64,000 nucleotides of DNA from Haematobacter genomosp. 1 (GTDB taxonomy: Bacteria > Pseudomonadota > Alphaproteobacteria > Rhodobacterales > Rhodobacteraceae): NCBI RefSeq assembly GCF_002196855.1, contig NZ_NIPW01000005.1:124001-188000 (forward strand), read 5' to 3'. The notes under the pieces are model-generated. The model had not been told where the DNA came from and did no database searches. It was given only the letters and a program-made list of their open reading frames with translations. Below are positions 35,078 to 45,169 of the stretch, one piece after another. The translations under genes and the position numbers were made by a program. The first letter of the stretch is position 1. The number at the start of each line of letters is the position of its first letter.

Positions 35078-36049
35078 CTACTCAGATTTGACTGCCACGA
35101 CACCCCAGGGCTGCTCGCCCACCTGCACCGATTTCACCACCTTGCGGTTGGCCACATCGATGACCGAGATGTCATTGGAATTGCCGTTCGTGCTGTAGAG
35201 CCACTTGTGATCGGGCGAGAACCCGAGCTGCCAGACCCGTTGACCGACCAGCAGATAGTCCTCCACCTCCCATGTCTCGCCGTTCACCACGGCGACACGG
35301 TTGGCGGGGCCGAGGGCCACGAAGATGGTCTTGTCGTCCGGTGTAAGGCGCAGGCCGACGGGTTGCAGGGCTTCCGGCAGCACGCCCGGCACGGCGAAGG
35401 TGATCGTATGGACAACCTCCGACTTCGCCGGGTCGATGACGCTTACCGTGCCGCCGATCTCTGCGGTGACGTAGAGCATCGAGCCATCCGAATTGAACTG
35501 TGCGAAACGCGGACGGCTGTCCACCAGCACGTTCTCATAAATCTCGAACGTTTCGGTGTTTATGAAATGCGCCATGTTGGTGGTTTCGGAGGTGTTGACC
35601 ACCGTCTTGCCATCCGGCGATACGCCCATACCCTCCGGCTCGACGCCGACCGGAACCTCCGCCAGCACCTGCCGCGTATGGACATCGACCACGGTGACGA
35701 TGTTGTCATCCTCATTGGCGATGTAGAGCGGGTTGCCGGAGGGGTGCAGCACGAACAGTTCCGGATCCGGCCCGGAGGGCAGCGAGGGCAGTTCCTCATA
35801 GGTCGTGGCGTCATAGACGCGCACCAGATCATCGTCGGAAGCGCAGACATAGATGATCTTGCCATCCGGGCTTGCGGTGATGCCGCGCGGGCGTTGCATG
35901 CCCGTTATGGTATGGATGACCTCCAGACTGTCGGCATCGAGCACGCTGATCGAATTGCCCTTTTCATTGGAGACGAAAATCTTGTCCGCGAAAGCCGGCC
36001 CTCCGGCGAGCGCGGCTGTGCAGAGCAGCAAGGCCAATCGTGTCATCAT
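35078..36049 (-). CDS. YVTN-type beta-propeller protein, PQQ-dependent catabolism-associated
   Basis: A 323-residue exported protein with a signal peptide (about residues 1-20, P-A-F-A-D). It has about seven repeated blades with motifs such as I-F-V-S-N-E-K-G-N-S-I-S-V-L-D, I-T-A-S-P-D-G-K, L-Y-I-A-N-E-D-D-N-I-V-T-V-V-D and W-L-Y-S-T-N-G-N-S-N-D-I-S-V-I-D, the YVTN repeat pattern. This family is a standard companion of PQQ alcohol dehydrogenase ABC systems; its activity is not known. ATG-ATG at 36049 follows a G-rich ribosome site; it starts 7 bases after the upstream binding-protein stop. Confidence 0.88.
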   Translation of the reverse strand: MMTRLALLLCTAALAGGPAFADKIFVSNEKGNSISVLDADSLEVIHTITGMQRPRGITASPDGKIIYVCASDDDLVRVYDATTYEELPSLPSGPDPELFVLHPSGNPLYIANEDDNIVTVVDVHTRQVLAEVPVGVEPEGMGVSPDGKTVVNTSETTNMAHFINTETFEIYENVLVDSRPRFAQFNSDGSMLYVTAEIGGTVSVIDPAKSEVVHTITFAVPGVLPEALQPVGLRLTPDDKTIFVALGPANRVAVVNGETWEVEDYLLVGQRVWQLGFSPDHKWLYSTNGNSNDISVIDVANRKVVKSVQVGEQPWGVVAVKSE

Positions 36050-36056
36050 TCCCCCC

Positions 36057-37265
36057 TCAGCGTTTGCATTGCGTCTCTGGCCGGTCGATCCCCAGCGTGT
36101 CGAGCTGGCTGACCTGATGCAGGAACTCCGCCTGCGGCGAGACCGTGGCCACAACCGGCCCTGCGACCAGCAGGATGGGCTGGCGCAACTGCCCGTCCCA
36201 GTCGCGGAAGGTAAGCTTCTGGCCCTTGAAGGCTGCAAGCTCCATCTTCCCGCTGGCGATGTAGTCGCGCAGCGTGGCAAAATCCTCGGACTTGGTGCGG
36301 GTCGCGGCCTCTCCCAGCGTTCTCAGCGCCATCCAGACCTGATAATCCTCCGGGCGCGCGGGGCGGTTGGAGATTTTCTCGAACCGGCTCTGGAACTGCA
36401 TCCCGGCCCAGGCCTCATGCGCGGGCGACCAGCTTTCCGGCTCAAGACCGGCGGACCCGGTCACCGGGCGCGGCTCCCAGGTATGGTAGGGCAGGTAATC
36501 CGCGAAATAGCCACTGTGATCGGCGACGACGACGACGTCATGTTCCGCGGCGCGCTGGGTGAAGGCGGGCATTTCCTGCTGACCGGGCACCTGGCCGGAA
36601 TCCGTCCGCCGCGCGCCGCCACGATCCTCATAGACGCGCTCTTCGACGATGCGGGCGCCGAATTTCTTCGCCGCGCGCTTGTAGGATTCGGCAAGCGCCT
36701 TGTCCTCTGGGTGGCTGCCCTCGATCAGGAACCAGCGCGTCCAGCGTTTCCACGCAAGGAACTGCGCCAATGCATCCGTCAGCATCGCGTCCGAAGGCGC
36801 GGTGTGGAGCAGGTTCGCGCGGCAATCCGCGCCCCGGAGCCTGTCGCCCGTAGCCGAGGCGTTGATGACCACAACGCCGTCTCCGGCCGCATCGGCCAGC
36901 TTCAGCGTCATGTCCTCGTCGGCCATGGTGACGATGAATCGAATACCCTCGGCGATCAGGCGTTTCATCTCCGCCTCCGCCGTCTCCGGCGTGGCAACGA
37001 CCGTCTCCGTGGTAAAGGTCTGCTTCATGAAGCTGCCGGTCGTCATGTTGTCGGACGTGGCCAGCGCCGCCCCGGCCAACCCCAGGTCCGGGGGCGGCAG
37101 GTCAAGGCGCGAGATCGGCAACGGTTTCGGCGCATCGACCCGGAGCACAGCCGCACGGTATTCGCTCTGTGCGGCGACGGATGTGGCGCAGAGCAGGCTG
37201 GCGCCCAGACATAGCGCCAGAGTACGCGCAAGCGGCGCGGCATCTGTCCAACGCTCAGGTATCAT
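36057..37265 (-). CDS. ABC transporter substrate-binding protein, PQQ-dependent alcohol dehydrogenase system
   Basis: A 402-residue periplasmic protein of the type I (Leu/Ile/Val-like) binding fold. A signal peptide ends near residue 33 (A-T-S-V-A-A-Q). Features include I-V-T-M-A-D-E-D-M-T-L-K, V-V-I-N-A-S-A-T-G-D and W-F-L-I-E-G-S-H-P-E-D. It belongs to the binding-protein group found with PQQ alcohol dehydrogenases and ABC-2 pairs, which is odd because ABC-2 transporters normally export. It is the first gene of the long operon down to about 28941; a candidate promoter lies 73-101 bases upstream. GGGAGG sits before the ATG. Confidence 0.88.
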   Translation of the reverse strand: MIPERWTDAAPLARTLALCLGASLLCATSVAAQSEYRAAVLRVDAPKPLPISRLDLPPPDLGLAGAALATSDNMTTGSFMKQTFTTETVVATPETAEAEMKRLIAEGIRFIVTMADEDMTLKLADAAGDGVVVINASATGDRLRGADCRANLLHTAPSDAMLTDALAQFLAWKRWTRWFLIEGSHPEDKALAESYKRAAKKFGARIVEERVYEDRGGARRTDSGQVPGQQEMPAFTQRAAEHDVVVVADHSGYFADYLPYHTWEPRPVTGSAGLEPESWSPAHEAWAGMQFQSRFEKISNRPARPEDYQVWMALRTLGEAATRTKSEDFATLRDYIASGKMELAAFKGQKLTFRDWDGQLRQPILLVAGPVVATVSPQAEFLHQVSQLDTLGIDRPETQCKR

Positions 37266-37337
37266 CCCAAGTCCTCCCCGCCCTTATCGGACAGCAAAGT
37301 ACGGGGTCCGCAAAGCAATTTTTCATGATAAGTAAAT

Positions 37338-37366
37338 TATAAGAATGCCTTAGTGGGGTTTCCATA
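37338..37366 (-). promoter_or_regulatory. Candidate sigma-70 promoter of the long PQQ/ABC/two-component operon
   Basis: On the minus strand, a perfect -10 TATAAT occupies 37343-37338 and a 4/6 match to the -35 (TGGAAA) lies at 37366-37361, with 17 bases between. The region is AT-rich in a GC-rich window, and transcription would start near 37331, giving a leader of about 65 nt. The upstream neighbour xoxJ ends at 37389, just above the -35. Confidence 0.45.
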
Positions 37367-37388
37367 CTTTTGTATGATGGTCCGTCCC

Positions 37389-38213
37389 TCAGCCTGCCGG
37401 CTTCAGGCCCTTGCCGTAATCATCCAGAATCGGCACACCGGCGTCCCTGAGGATCGCGTCGATATCGGACTGATTGCGGCGGATAAGGCTGTTGAGCTCC
37501 CGCTTCCAGTTATCCTCACCGGCACGAACGCCCATGGTGATCCGGTAGAAAAGTCGCGGCGTCCCTTCATCTTTCAGCAGGGGCGTGACCTTGAGCGCAG
37601 GATCACCCTTCGCAAGCGGGCCACCGATCGGACCCCAGAGGACAGCGGCATCTGTCTTGCCGCTCTTGACGTCCTCCAGCATCTGACCCGCGGGGTTCTC
37701 GACCCGCCGGTCCACCATCAGCGCATAGGGCTCCGCGTCCTTCATCAGCCCTGCGCGGGCGATATGGGTGGTGGCGGGGGCACCTACGACCACCCCGATC
37801 CGATGCCCTCTCAAACGGGGATCGAAGAGGCTGTCCACGGCGGCGAGTTCGCTGTCCGCACGGGTCACAAGGACGTGTGTGGAAGTGTAATAATGATTGG
37901 TGTTAAGCACGAGATCATCGCCCTGCGCAAAGCCGATCACCACATCACACTTGCCGGCTCCCAGCGTATTCCGCACGAATCCGGTGACCTGCGGAAACCA
38001 CGTATAGTGCAAGGGAACACCAAGGCGCTCCGCGAGCAGGGCCGCTATACGGTTCTCGAAACCGGAGCCATCCTCCGCCGAGAGCGGCTTGTTGGCCGGG
38101 TCGGCGCAGACCCGAAAGCTGTCGCGGTCCACCAGGTCGGCAACCTGAGCGCCAGCCGCTCCCGCGCCGCAGAACGCCGCGCAGAGCAGGCCGATTATCA
38201 TGGAGCGGGTCAT
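37389..38213 (-). CDS. xoxJ: XoxJ-like periplasmic binding protein of the methanol/PQQ dehydrogenase system
   Basis: A 274-residue exported protein with a signal peptide (about residues 1-20, A-G-A-Q). It has the type II solute-binding fold with F-R-V-C-A-D-P-A-N-K-P-L-S near the mature N-terminus and G-F-E-N-R-I-A, as in the quinoprotein dehydrogenase-associated MoxJ/XoxJ group. XoxJ interacts with XoxF and is thought to help its maturation or activation. The ATG overlaps the last base of the cytochrome stop (TAATG). With xoxF and the cytochrome gene it forms the xoxF-G-J order. Confidence 0.87.
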   Translation of the reverse strand: MTRSMIIGLLCAAFCGAGAAGAQVADLVDRDSFRVCADPANKPLSAEDGSGFENRIAALLAERLGVPLHYTWFPQVTGFVRNTLGAGKCDVVIGFAQGDDLVLNTNHYYTSTHVLVTRADSELAAVDSLFDPRLRGHRIGVVVGAPATTHIARAGLMKDAEPYALMVDRRVENPAGQMLEDVKSGKTDAAVLWGPIGGPLAKGDPALKVTPLLKDEGTPRLFYRITMGVRAGEDNWKRELNSLIRRNQSDIDAILRDAGVPILDDYGKGLKPAG

Positions 38214-38734
38214 TACTGCTCCATGCAGGCTTTTTCGGCGGCGGCATAGCCTTCGCTCTTGTCTTCGCGCTTGGCGGGACGGCCACGCGGGATCGTCTCG
38301 GTGCCGCGGGCGAGCAGGTAGGTATAGATATCGTCGGCATAGCACATGACGTTCGGATTCGTTGCGAAAGCCGGCATCACCTGGTTTTCCGTGTTGCCCA
38401 CCTTCTGCCGACCGCTGGCGATGGTGCCGACGAAATCGTAGTAATCCATCTTCAGGGCCGAATTCTTGAGTGCAGGCGCATAGGTCGAGCCCTCCCCATC
38501 CGGCCCGTGGCAGACGTGACATTCCGCGTGATACCGGCGATAGCCCGAGAAGGTCGGCCAATCGACGACGCCGTCCTCCACCTTGAAGGTCGGGTTGCCT
38601 TCAGCGTTTCTGTAGCGTGTGCCGTCAAATTCTGCGACGGCGGTGTCCGGGGCGGCCTGAGCGACAACAGGCAGGCTGATGACGGACGCGACAAGGGTCG
38701 TGGCGAGCGCAAGGGGGCGCATTGCTGACAGCAT
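38213..38734 (-). CDS. xoxG: Cytochrome c, electron acceptor for XoxF (methanol metabolism-related type)
   Basis: A 173-residue precursor with a signal peptide (about residues 1-28). One heme site is C-H-V-C-H (Cys72, Cys75, His76), with Met120 in N-Q-V-M-P as a probable sixth ligand. Two further cysteines (Cys131 and Cys170) make the four-Cys pattern of methanol-metabolism cytochromes, and could form a disulfide. It would take electrons from reduced PQQ in XoxF in the periplasm. The ATG at 38734 follows GGAGGAGAG. It lies 151 bases after xoxF with a stem-loop between, and overlaps xoxJ by one base. The Paracoccus equivalent is called cycB. Confidence 0.85.
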   Translation of the reverse strand: MLSAMRPLALATTLVASVISLPVVAQAAPDTAVAEFDGTRYRNAEGNPTFKVEDGVVDWPTFSGYRRYHAECHVCHGPDGEGSTYAPALKNSALKMDYYDFVGTIASGRQKVGNTENQVMPAFATNPNVMCYADDIYTYLLARGTETIPRGRPAKREDKSEGYAAAEKACMEQ

Positions 38735-38838
38735 AATCTCTCCTCCCAAAGAGCTGGGTCGAGGCTACCGCAGTGCCTTCCCCATCGGAATCAGACTTTA
38801 GTTTCGGTATGAAGTTTCGCCGCGAAACGGTCATGACA

Positions 38839-38865
38839 ACGCCGCCGAAAGATATCCGGCGGCGT
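38839..38865 (-). other. Perfect 9-bp stem-loop between xoxF and its cytochrome gene
   Basis: ACGCCGCCG (38839-38847) pairs with CGGCGGCGT (38857-38865) around 9 bases. On the transcribed (minus) strand the following bases are TGTCATGAC, not a T-run, so this is not a full terminator. It begins 21 bases after the xoxF stop. A smaller inverted repeat (GTTTCG-CCG-CGAAAC) lies just below at 38813-38827. It could stabilise xoxF mRNA and reduce expression of xoxG and xoxJ. Confidence 0.55.
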
Positions 38866-38885
38866 CGGCTGACGTTTGTCAGATT

Positions 38886-40688
38886 TTAGTTCGGGACCTC
38901 GAACACGGTAAGCTGGCCGCCGAGCACGGTGTAGTCGTGCAGCGCAGCATAGCCGCCCACCGCCCCCAGGCCTTCGTTGGCATTGGTCAGCCCGGCCGCA
39001 AGACCGATACCCGCCCAACCCCCAACGCCGGAAAGCACACCGACATACTGTTTGCCAGCGCTTTCATAGGTGAAGACGTTGCCGATGATGCCGGACGGCG
39101 TCTTGAACTTGTAAAGCTCCTCACCCGTCTTGGCGTCCACGGCCTTCAGATAGCCCTCAAGCGTACCGTAGAAGACAACGTCGCCGGCCGTCGCCAAAGC
39201 ACCGGACCAGACCGAGAACTGCTCCGGCAGCGACCAGACGATCTTACCCTGCACCGCGTCCCAGGCGATGAAGTTACCCATGCCGCCATGGCTGTTCGGT
39301 GCGGGATACATCGACAGCGTCGCGCCGACATAGGGCTGACCTGCGGAATAGCTCACCCGGAAGGGCTCGTAATCCATGCAGACGTGGTTGGTCGGCACGT
39401 AGAAAAGGCCGGTCTTGGGCGAATAGGCGGAGGGCTGCTGGTCTTTCGTCCCGAGCGCGGCCGGGCAGATGCCGGTCGTGTTCACATCCTCGCCGTTCTG
39501 AGAGGTCGAATATTCCGCGACGACGAGCGGGCGACCGAACGTCGCGGAGTTCCGGTCCATGTCCACTTTCGTGGCCCAGTTGACGGCGGGATCGTATTTT
39601 TCGGCCACGAGCAACTCGCCGGAGGCCCGATCGAGCGTATAGGCAAACCCGTTCCGGTCGAAGGTGACCAGCAGCTTGCGCATCTGGCCGTCCATCTCCT
39701 TGTCAACCAGCAGGTTCTCGTTCACCCCGTCATAGTCCCATTCGTCATGCGGGGTCTTCTGGTAGAACCATTTCGCCATGCCCGTGTCAGGGTCGCGGGC
39801 CATGATGGTCATCGACCATTTGTTGTCACCGGGACGCTGCGATGGGTTCCAGGTGGAGGGGTTGCCGGTGCCGTAGTAGATGAGGTTCAGATCGGGATCA
39901 TAGGTCGTCCAGCCCCAGGTGGTGCCGCCGCCGATCTTCCACTGATCGCCTTCCCACGACTTGAGCGAGCTGTCCTTGCCGATGGGCTTGCCCAGCACCG
40001 TCGTGTGCTCCGGGTCCACGAGCATTTCCGCATCCGGGCCGGTGGAATAGGCGCGCCAAGCGAGCGATCCGTCCTTGATGTTGTAGGCGGTCATGGAGCC
40101 GCGCACACCGAACTCGCCGCCCGAAATGCCGGTCAGCACCTTGTCTTTGACCACCAGCACGGTGGCGGTGGAGGTCTCACCCTTGGAGGGGTCGCCGTTC
40201 TTGACGCTCCATTTCACCTGGCCGGTCTTGGCGTCCAGAGCGACGAGCGTCGTATCGGCCTGATTGAGGAAGATCATCCCGTCCGCATAGGCGAGCCCGC
40301 GATACACCGTATCGCAGCACATCACGCCGATCACGTCCGGGTTCTGTTCCGGGTGATAGCGCCAGAGGATCTTGCCCTCGTTCTTCAGGTCGAGCGCATA
40401 GACGATGTTCGGGAAGGGCGTGTGCACATACATCACATCGCCGATCACAAGGGGGGAGCCTTCATGGCCCCTCAGCACGCCGGTGGAGAACATCCAGGAG
40501 ACGCGCATATCCTTGACGTTCTTCGCGTTGATCTGGTCAAGCTCGGAATACCGGATCCCGGCATAATTCCCGAGCTGTGTTCCCCATTGCTTCGGATCCT
40601 TGGTGATCTGCATGAGGGAATCGTTGGCAAGCGCCGGCATCCCCACGGATGCGAGCAGCAAAGCCAGCCCTGCCATTTTCATAGTCAT
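38886..40688 (-). CDS. xoxF: Lanthanide-type PQQ methanol/alcohol dehydrogenase
   Basis: A 600-residue periplasmic quinoprotein with a signal peptide (about residues 1-21) and an eight-bladed propeller with W-motifs. The vicinal disulfide is Cys124-Cys125. Catalytic Asp318 is followed at +2 by Asp320 (D-E-W-D-Y-D-G), the extra acid that marks lanthanide-dependent XoxF; calcium MxaF has Ala there. The other metal ligands expected are Glu192 and Asn276. It oxidises methanol or other primary alcohols to aldehydes. GGAGGAGG lies 6 bases before the ATG. A promoter candidate lies at 40777-40805. No mxaF or PQQ synthesis gene is in the window. Confidence 0.94.
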   Translation of the reverse strand: MTMKMAGLALLLASVGMPALANDSLMQITKDPKQWGTQLGNYAGIRYSELDQINAKNVKDMRVSWMFSTGVLRGHEGSPLVIGDVMYVHTPFPNIVYALDLKNEGKILWRYHPEQNPDVIGVMCCDTVYRGLAYADGMIFLNQADTTLVALDAKTGQVKWSVKNGDPSKGETSTATVLVVKDKVLTGISGGEFGVRGSMTAYNIKDGSLAWRAYSTGPDAEMLVDPEHTTVLGKPIGKDSSLKSWEGDQWKIGGGTTWGWTTYDPDLNLIYYGTGNPSTWNPSQRPGDNKWSMTIMARDPDTGMAKWFYQKTPHDEWDYDGVNENLLVDKEMDGQMRKLLVTFDRNGFAYTLDRASGELLVAEKYDPAVNWATKVDMDRNSATFGRPLVVAEYSTSQNGEDVNTTGICPAALGTKDQQPSAYSPKTGLFYVPTNHVCMDYEPFRVSYSAGQPYVGATLSMYPAPNSHGGMGNFIAWDAVQGKIVWSLPEQFSVWSGALATAGDVVFYGTLEGYLKAVDAKTGEELYKFKTPSGIIGNVFTYESAGKQYVGVLSGVGGWAGIGLAAGLTNANEGLGAVGGYAALHDYTVLGGQLTVFEVPN

Positions 40689-40776
40689 CGCGACCTCCTC
40701 CCTTGAGTGCGATTCCGCTGACTGCCTGCTCTGCCCGCATGGGCATCCTCCGATCAGGCTATCGTCTTATGAAATT

Positions 40777-40805
40777 ATTATAAAACTCCTCACGCGGCCA
40801 GTAAA
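40777..40805 (-). promoter_or_regulatory. Candidate xoxF promoter
   Basis: On the minus strand a perfect TATAAT (40782-40777) and a TTTACT (40805-40800, 4/6 to the -35) are 17 bases apart, inside an AT-rich 154-base gap between xoxF and the upstream gene. Predicted start near 40770, leader about 80 nt. It has the same -10 and spacing as the candidate at 37338-37366. Confidence 0.45.
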
Positions 40806-40842
40806 ATATAAGTTCCTCGGTCTCCTCCCTAAGTATGAAGGG

Positions 40843-42369
40843 TCATGAGATCCGGTTGCTGTCGCGGCAGAGGAAGCACAACTCGCTGTTGGCAGGCGCA
40901 GTGACCGAGGCGAAGATCACCGCTCCGCCGTAGGGCGCAACGATGGCGCGCCCGTCGGCGCGCGTGCCGAGCACGTCGCCCTCGCGGATCACTTCGCCCG
41001 CGGCAAAGCGGCGAGAGAGGCGGTCGGCCGGCGATTCCGCAAGGATGGCGTCCGCGATCTCGATCACGCGCGGGCGGGGTCTGGTCACCGCAGGGCCAGC
41101 GATCAGACCCAGATGGACAAGTCCGTTGACCGTCACGTCATAGGCAATGGCCGGCCCGTCCGCCTGCAGGTGCTGCCCGCATTCGACGGTCACGCCATAG
41201 CCGCCGACCGCCCGCATATATTCCGTCGTGCCAACGCCGGTGAGAGGGGAAAGGCCAATGACGCCCTCCCGCTCCTTCATCGCGATTGCCTTCTGATGTG
41301 CCGGGAGCCAGCCGTGCACGAGCAGCGGCAACCCGAGCGCGGCGGCCAGAGCCTCCTCCTCCGCAGCGTGCCGGAAGGGTTCCAGCGGGCCATCGTTGTT
41401 GGATGGCCCGAAGCAGGCGAACGGCTCCCCCTCGGACCCGAAGCTGTGCAGGTCGATCAGCACATCGTTGTCGCGCAGCAGCGGGCAGAGGGCGTTTGCC
41501 ACCCGGTCCTCGTTGTCCTGCGGAATGGCGCTTTCGGCCAGCAGGCGATTCAGGTTCCGATCCCCGCTCCGGGTGTTCCTGGCAAAGGCGAGAGGGTTGG
41601 TCACCGGAAGAAAGGTAAGCCGCCCGCGAAGCAGCCTCCGCCTGCCGGAGCGGAACTCCTCTATCAACCGGCGGATGGCCATGGGGCCGGAGGGCTCGTT
41701 GCCGTGAACGGCCCCGGTCACGATCACACGCGGCCCCCGCTCCAGCCCGTGGAACGTCACAGTCTCCAACGCGCGGGCATCGTCACTGTCGTGAGGCGGC
41801 GCGGCATCGACGGGTGCGATGTCGATATGCATGCCGGGCAGCAGGCGACGGGCGAACTCTGCAAGCTGGTCATGCGCGATGACGACACAGCCCGCCGTGG
41901 CGCTGAAATCCTCCCGTGCGGCGTGGAAGAAGATGGCGGAACCGCCCCCCGCCCGGACTTCCGCATCGTTGAAGCCGATGGGAACGATGAGGTCGAACAA
42001 CCGCTGGCCCCGGCGCTTGGGGCGGGCGATATCGGTCTCAAACACCAGCCGGTTGTAGAACGGGGAGGCTGGATCCTCCTCCCAGTAATAGGTGTCGGGC
42101 TTTTCGATGAAGGAAAAGGCGAGGCCCCGCATATCCGGCCCGAAAACCTCCGGGTCATACATGCCGTAGCGGAGCGGGAAGCGGCCGATCGGGGTCGCGC
42201 CGTCACCCTCGCGCTTTTCTGTCGGCCAGCGAAGCCCGCCGCGGCCCGTGGCGCAGGGCACCGTCCATTCCCCGATGGAGAGGGTTCCCATATGCGGGCG
42301 GGCCGGATCGTGGCCGACACGAACGATGACGACGTTCTGCATGAGGGTTCCGTGGTGATGCTGGCTCAT
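40843..42369 (-). CDS. Fusion of YkuD (L,D-transpeptidase-like) and succinylglutamate desuccinylase/aspartoacylase domains
   Basis: One uninterrupted 508-residue frame. Residues about 12-185 are a YkuD-type domain with R-E-G-D-G-A-T-P (54-60), the histidine of F-F-H-A (His149) and catalytic-type Cys161 in T-A-G-C-V. Residues about 200-500 are an M14-like deacylase with zinc residues His222 and Glu225 (V-H-G-N-E), His308 (D-L-H-S-F) and a catalytic Glu396 (V-E-C-G-Q), ending in a biotin-carrier-like hairpin. No signal peptide is seen, so it would be cytoplasmic, unusual for YkuD enzymes. ATG 42369 lies one base after the DppF-like stop. Last gene of the importer operon; substrate unknown. Confidence 0.8.
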   Translation of the reverse strand: MSQHHHGTLMQNVVIVRVGHDPARPHMGTLSIGEWTVPCATGRGGLRWPTEKREGDGATPIGRFPLRYGMYDPEVFGPDMRGLAFSFIEKPDTYYWEEDPASPFYNRLVFETDIARPKRRGQRLFDLIVPIGFNDAEVRAGGGSAIFFHAAREDFSATAGCVVIAHDQLAEFARRLLPGMHIDIAPVDAAPPHDSDDARALETVTFHGLERGPRVIVTGAVHGNEPSGPMAIRRLIEEFRSGRRRLLRGRLTFLPVTNPLAFARNTRSGDRNLNRLLAESAIPQDNEDRVANALCPLLRDNDVLIDLHSFGSEGEPFACFGPSNNDGPLEPFRHAAEEEALAAALGLPLLVHGWLPAHQKAIAMKEREGVIGLSPLTGVGTTEYMRAVGGYGVTVECGQHLQADGPAIAYDVTVNGLVHLGLIAGPAVTRPRPRVIEIADAILAESPADRLSRRFAAGEVIREGDVLGTRADGRAIVAPYGGAVIFASVTAPANSELCFLCRDSNRIS

Positions 42370-42370
42370 C

Positions 42371-43364
42371 TCATGATCCTTGGTGAAGCAGGTGACAGCG
42401 CGCGCGATGCATGTCGCCGCCCGCTGCGGAAATTGTGGTGAAGGCGGGAATCTCTCCCGTCCGGCACGGCCCGAACGCCTTCGGACAGCGGGGATGGAAG
42501 GCGCAGCCCGGCGGCGGAGCAAGGGCGGAGGGGGCCTCTCCTGTCATGCGGTTTTCCCGAAACGCGGGCGACAGCGGATCTGGAATGGAGGCGATCAGCG
42601 CCTGTGTGTAGGGATGCGCGGGACGGGTGAAGATGTCCGACCAAGGCCCCTCCTCCACGATGCGGCCCAGATACATGACGGCGATCCGGTCGGACATGTG
42701 CTCCACCACCCCCAGATCGTGGGAGATGAACAGCAGCGCCACGCCGGTTTCGTTCTTCAGTTCCAGCAGCAGGTTGATGATCTGCGCCCGGATGGAGACG
42801 TCGAGCGCAGAGACAGGCTCATCGCAGACAAGCAGACGCGGCTCCACGATCAGGGCGCGGGCGATGCAGATGCGCTGCCGCTGACCGCCGGAGAATTCAT
42901 GCGGGCGCCGCCCTGCCCCGTCCGGCTTGATGCCGACCCGGTCCAGCATCGCGATGACGCGGTGTTCGATTTCCGCCGCATCGCGAAGCCCGTGAAGCCG
43001 CAACGGCTCGGCCAGCGCCTGACGGATGGTCTTGCGCGGGTTGAGCGAGGCGAAGGGATCCTGAAACACCATCTGCACACGCCGCGCCTGCGCCAGCGGG
43101 TCGGCGCGCATCGCCTCGCCGACATCCTGCCCCGCAACGGTGACCGAGCCTTCGGTGATCCGCGTCAGCCCCATGATCGCCCCGGCGAGGGTGGATTTGC
43201 CGCAACCGGACTCCCCCACCAAGCCGAGGCATTCCCCGGCGCGGAGCGTGAGGTCGAGGCCATTCACCGCCTTCAACTGGCGATGGGAGAAGCCTTCGCG
43301 GACCGGATAATGCACCTTGAGACCCGAGACGCGCAGAACCTCGTCGCTCTCGGGCGTTGCGGGA

Positions 43365-43372
<8 letters not shown>
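42371..43372 (-). CDS. Peptide ABC transporter ATPase (DppF type)
   Basis: A 333-residue ATPase with Walker A G-E-S-G-C-G-K-S, signature F-S-G-G-Q-R-Q-R, Walker B V-C-D-E-P and H-switch S-H-D. It ends with the C-terminal G-C-A-F-H-P-R-C-P extension of oligopeptide-transporter ATPases; the cysteines there commonly hold an iron-sulfur cluster. It overlaps the DppD-like gene by 8 bases and is followed one base later by the YkuD-deacylase fusion. It supplies ATP hydrolysis with the DppD-like subunit. Confidence 0.93.
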
Positions 43373-44338
<966 letters not shown>

Positions 44339-44342
<4 letters not shown>

Positions 44343-45160
44343 GCCCGGCGCGCCTTGCCATGCGGATCGAGCAGGTCGCGCAGACCATCCCCCAGCAGGT
44401 TGAACCCCAGAACCGTGACGAACAGCGCCAGACCCGGAAAGATCGCGACCCAGGGCGTTGTCATCAACTGCTCCCGTGCGCGCGACAGCATGGACCCCCA
44501 CGACGGATCGGGCGGCACCACGCCGAGACCGAGGAAGGAGAGCGCCGCCTCTGCCATGATTGCGGAGCCGATGCCCATGGTCGCCACGACGACGAGCGGC
44601 CCGGCGATATTCGGCAGGATTTCCCGGAACATGATGTGCCCGCGCCCGAAGCCCATCGTGCGTGCCGCCTGCACATAGTTCTGCCCCTTGTGGCTGAGAA
44701 CCTGTGCGCGGGAGATGCGGCAGGAATAGGCCCAGTCCGTCAGGCCGAGCGCGATCAGCAGCGACAGGATCCCCGGCCCGAGGATCGTCATCAGGGCGAG
44801 CGCGAAAACCACCGTCGGGATGGAGAGCATGAGGTTGGTCAACCCCTGGACCACCTCGTCCCACCAACCGCCGAGATAGCCCGCGGAAAGGCCGAGACAG
44901 ACCCCGATCACCGTGTTCATGAGCTGGACCGCCAACCCGATGGTCAGCGAAATGCGTGCGCCATAGACGATGCGGGAGAAGATGTCCCGCCCCTGCTCGT
45001 CCGTCCCGAACCAGAACCGGGCGGAGGGAGGCTCCTCGGAGAACATGAGGTTGCTGTCCGCCACCGGATCGAATGGCGCGATGATCGGCGCGAAAACCGC
45101 GAGGATCAGCACGATGAAAAAGATCGTCAGGCCGATCAGCAGATTGGGTGACAGCTTCAT
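44339..45160 (-). CDS. Peptide ABC transporter permease (DppC type)
   Basis: A 273-residue permease with first helix about residues 7-29, the G-T-D-E-Q-G-R-D motif near 53 and the EAA loop near 165-180 (Y-V-Q-A-A-R-T-M-G). Length and motif match DppC. It starts 9 bases after the DppB-like stop and overlaps the DppD gene by 4 bases. Confidence 0.92.
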
Positions 45161-45169
45161 CCCGGCCCC

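Noticed and set aside
40843-42369. Two separate genes (YkuD and deacylase) instead of a fusion
   Set aside because: There is no stop or frame change between the domains, and no good ribosome site with start at the deacylase beginning (about 41750). A single frame is the simplest reading.
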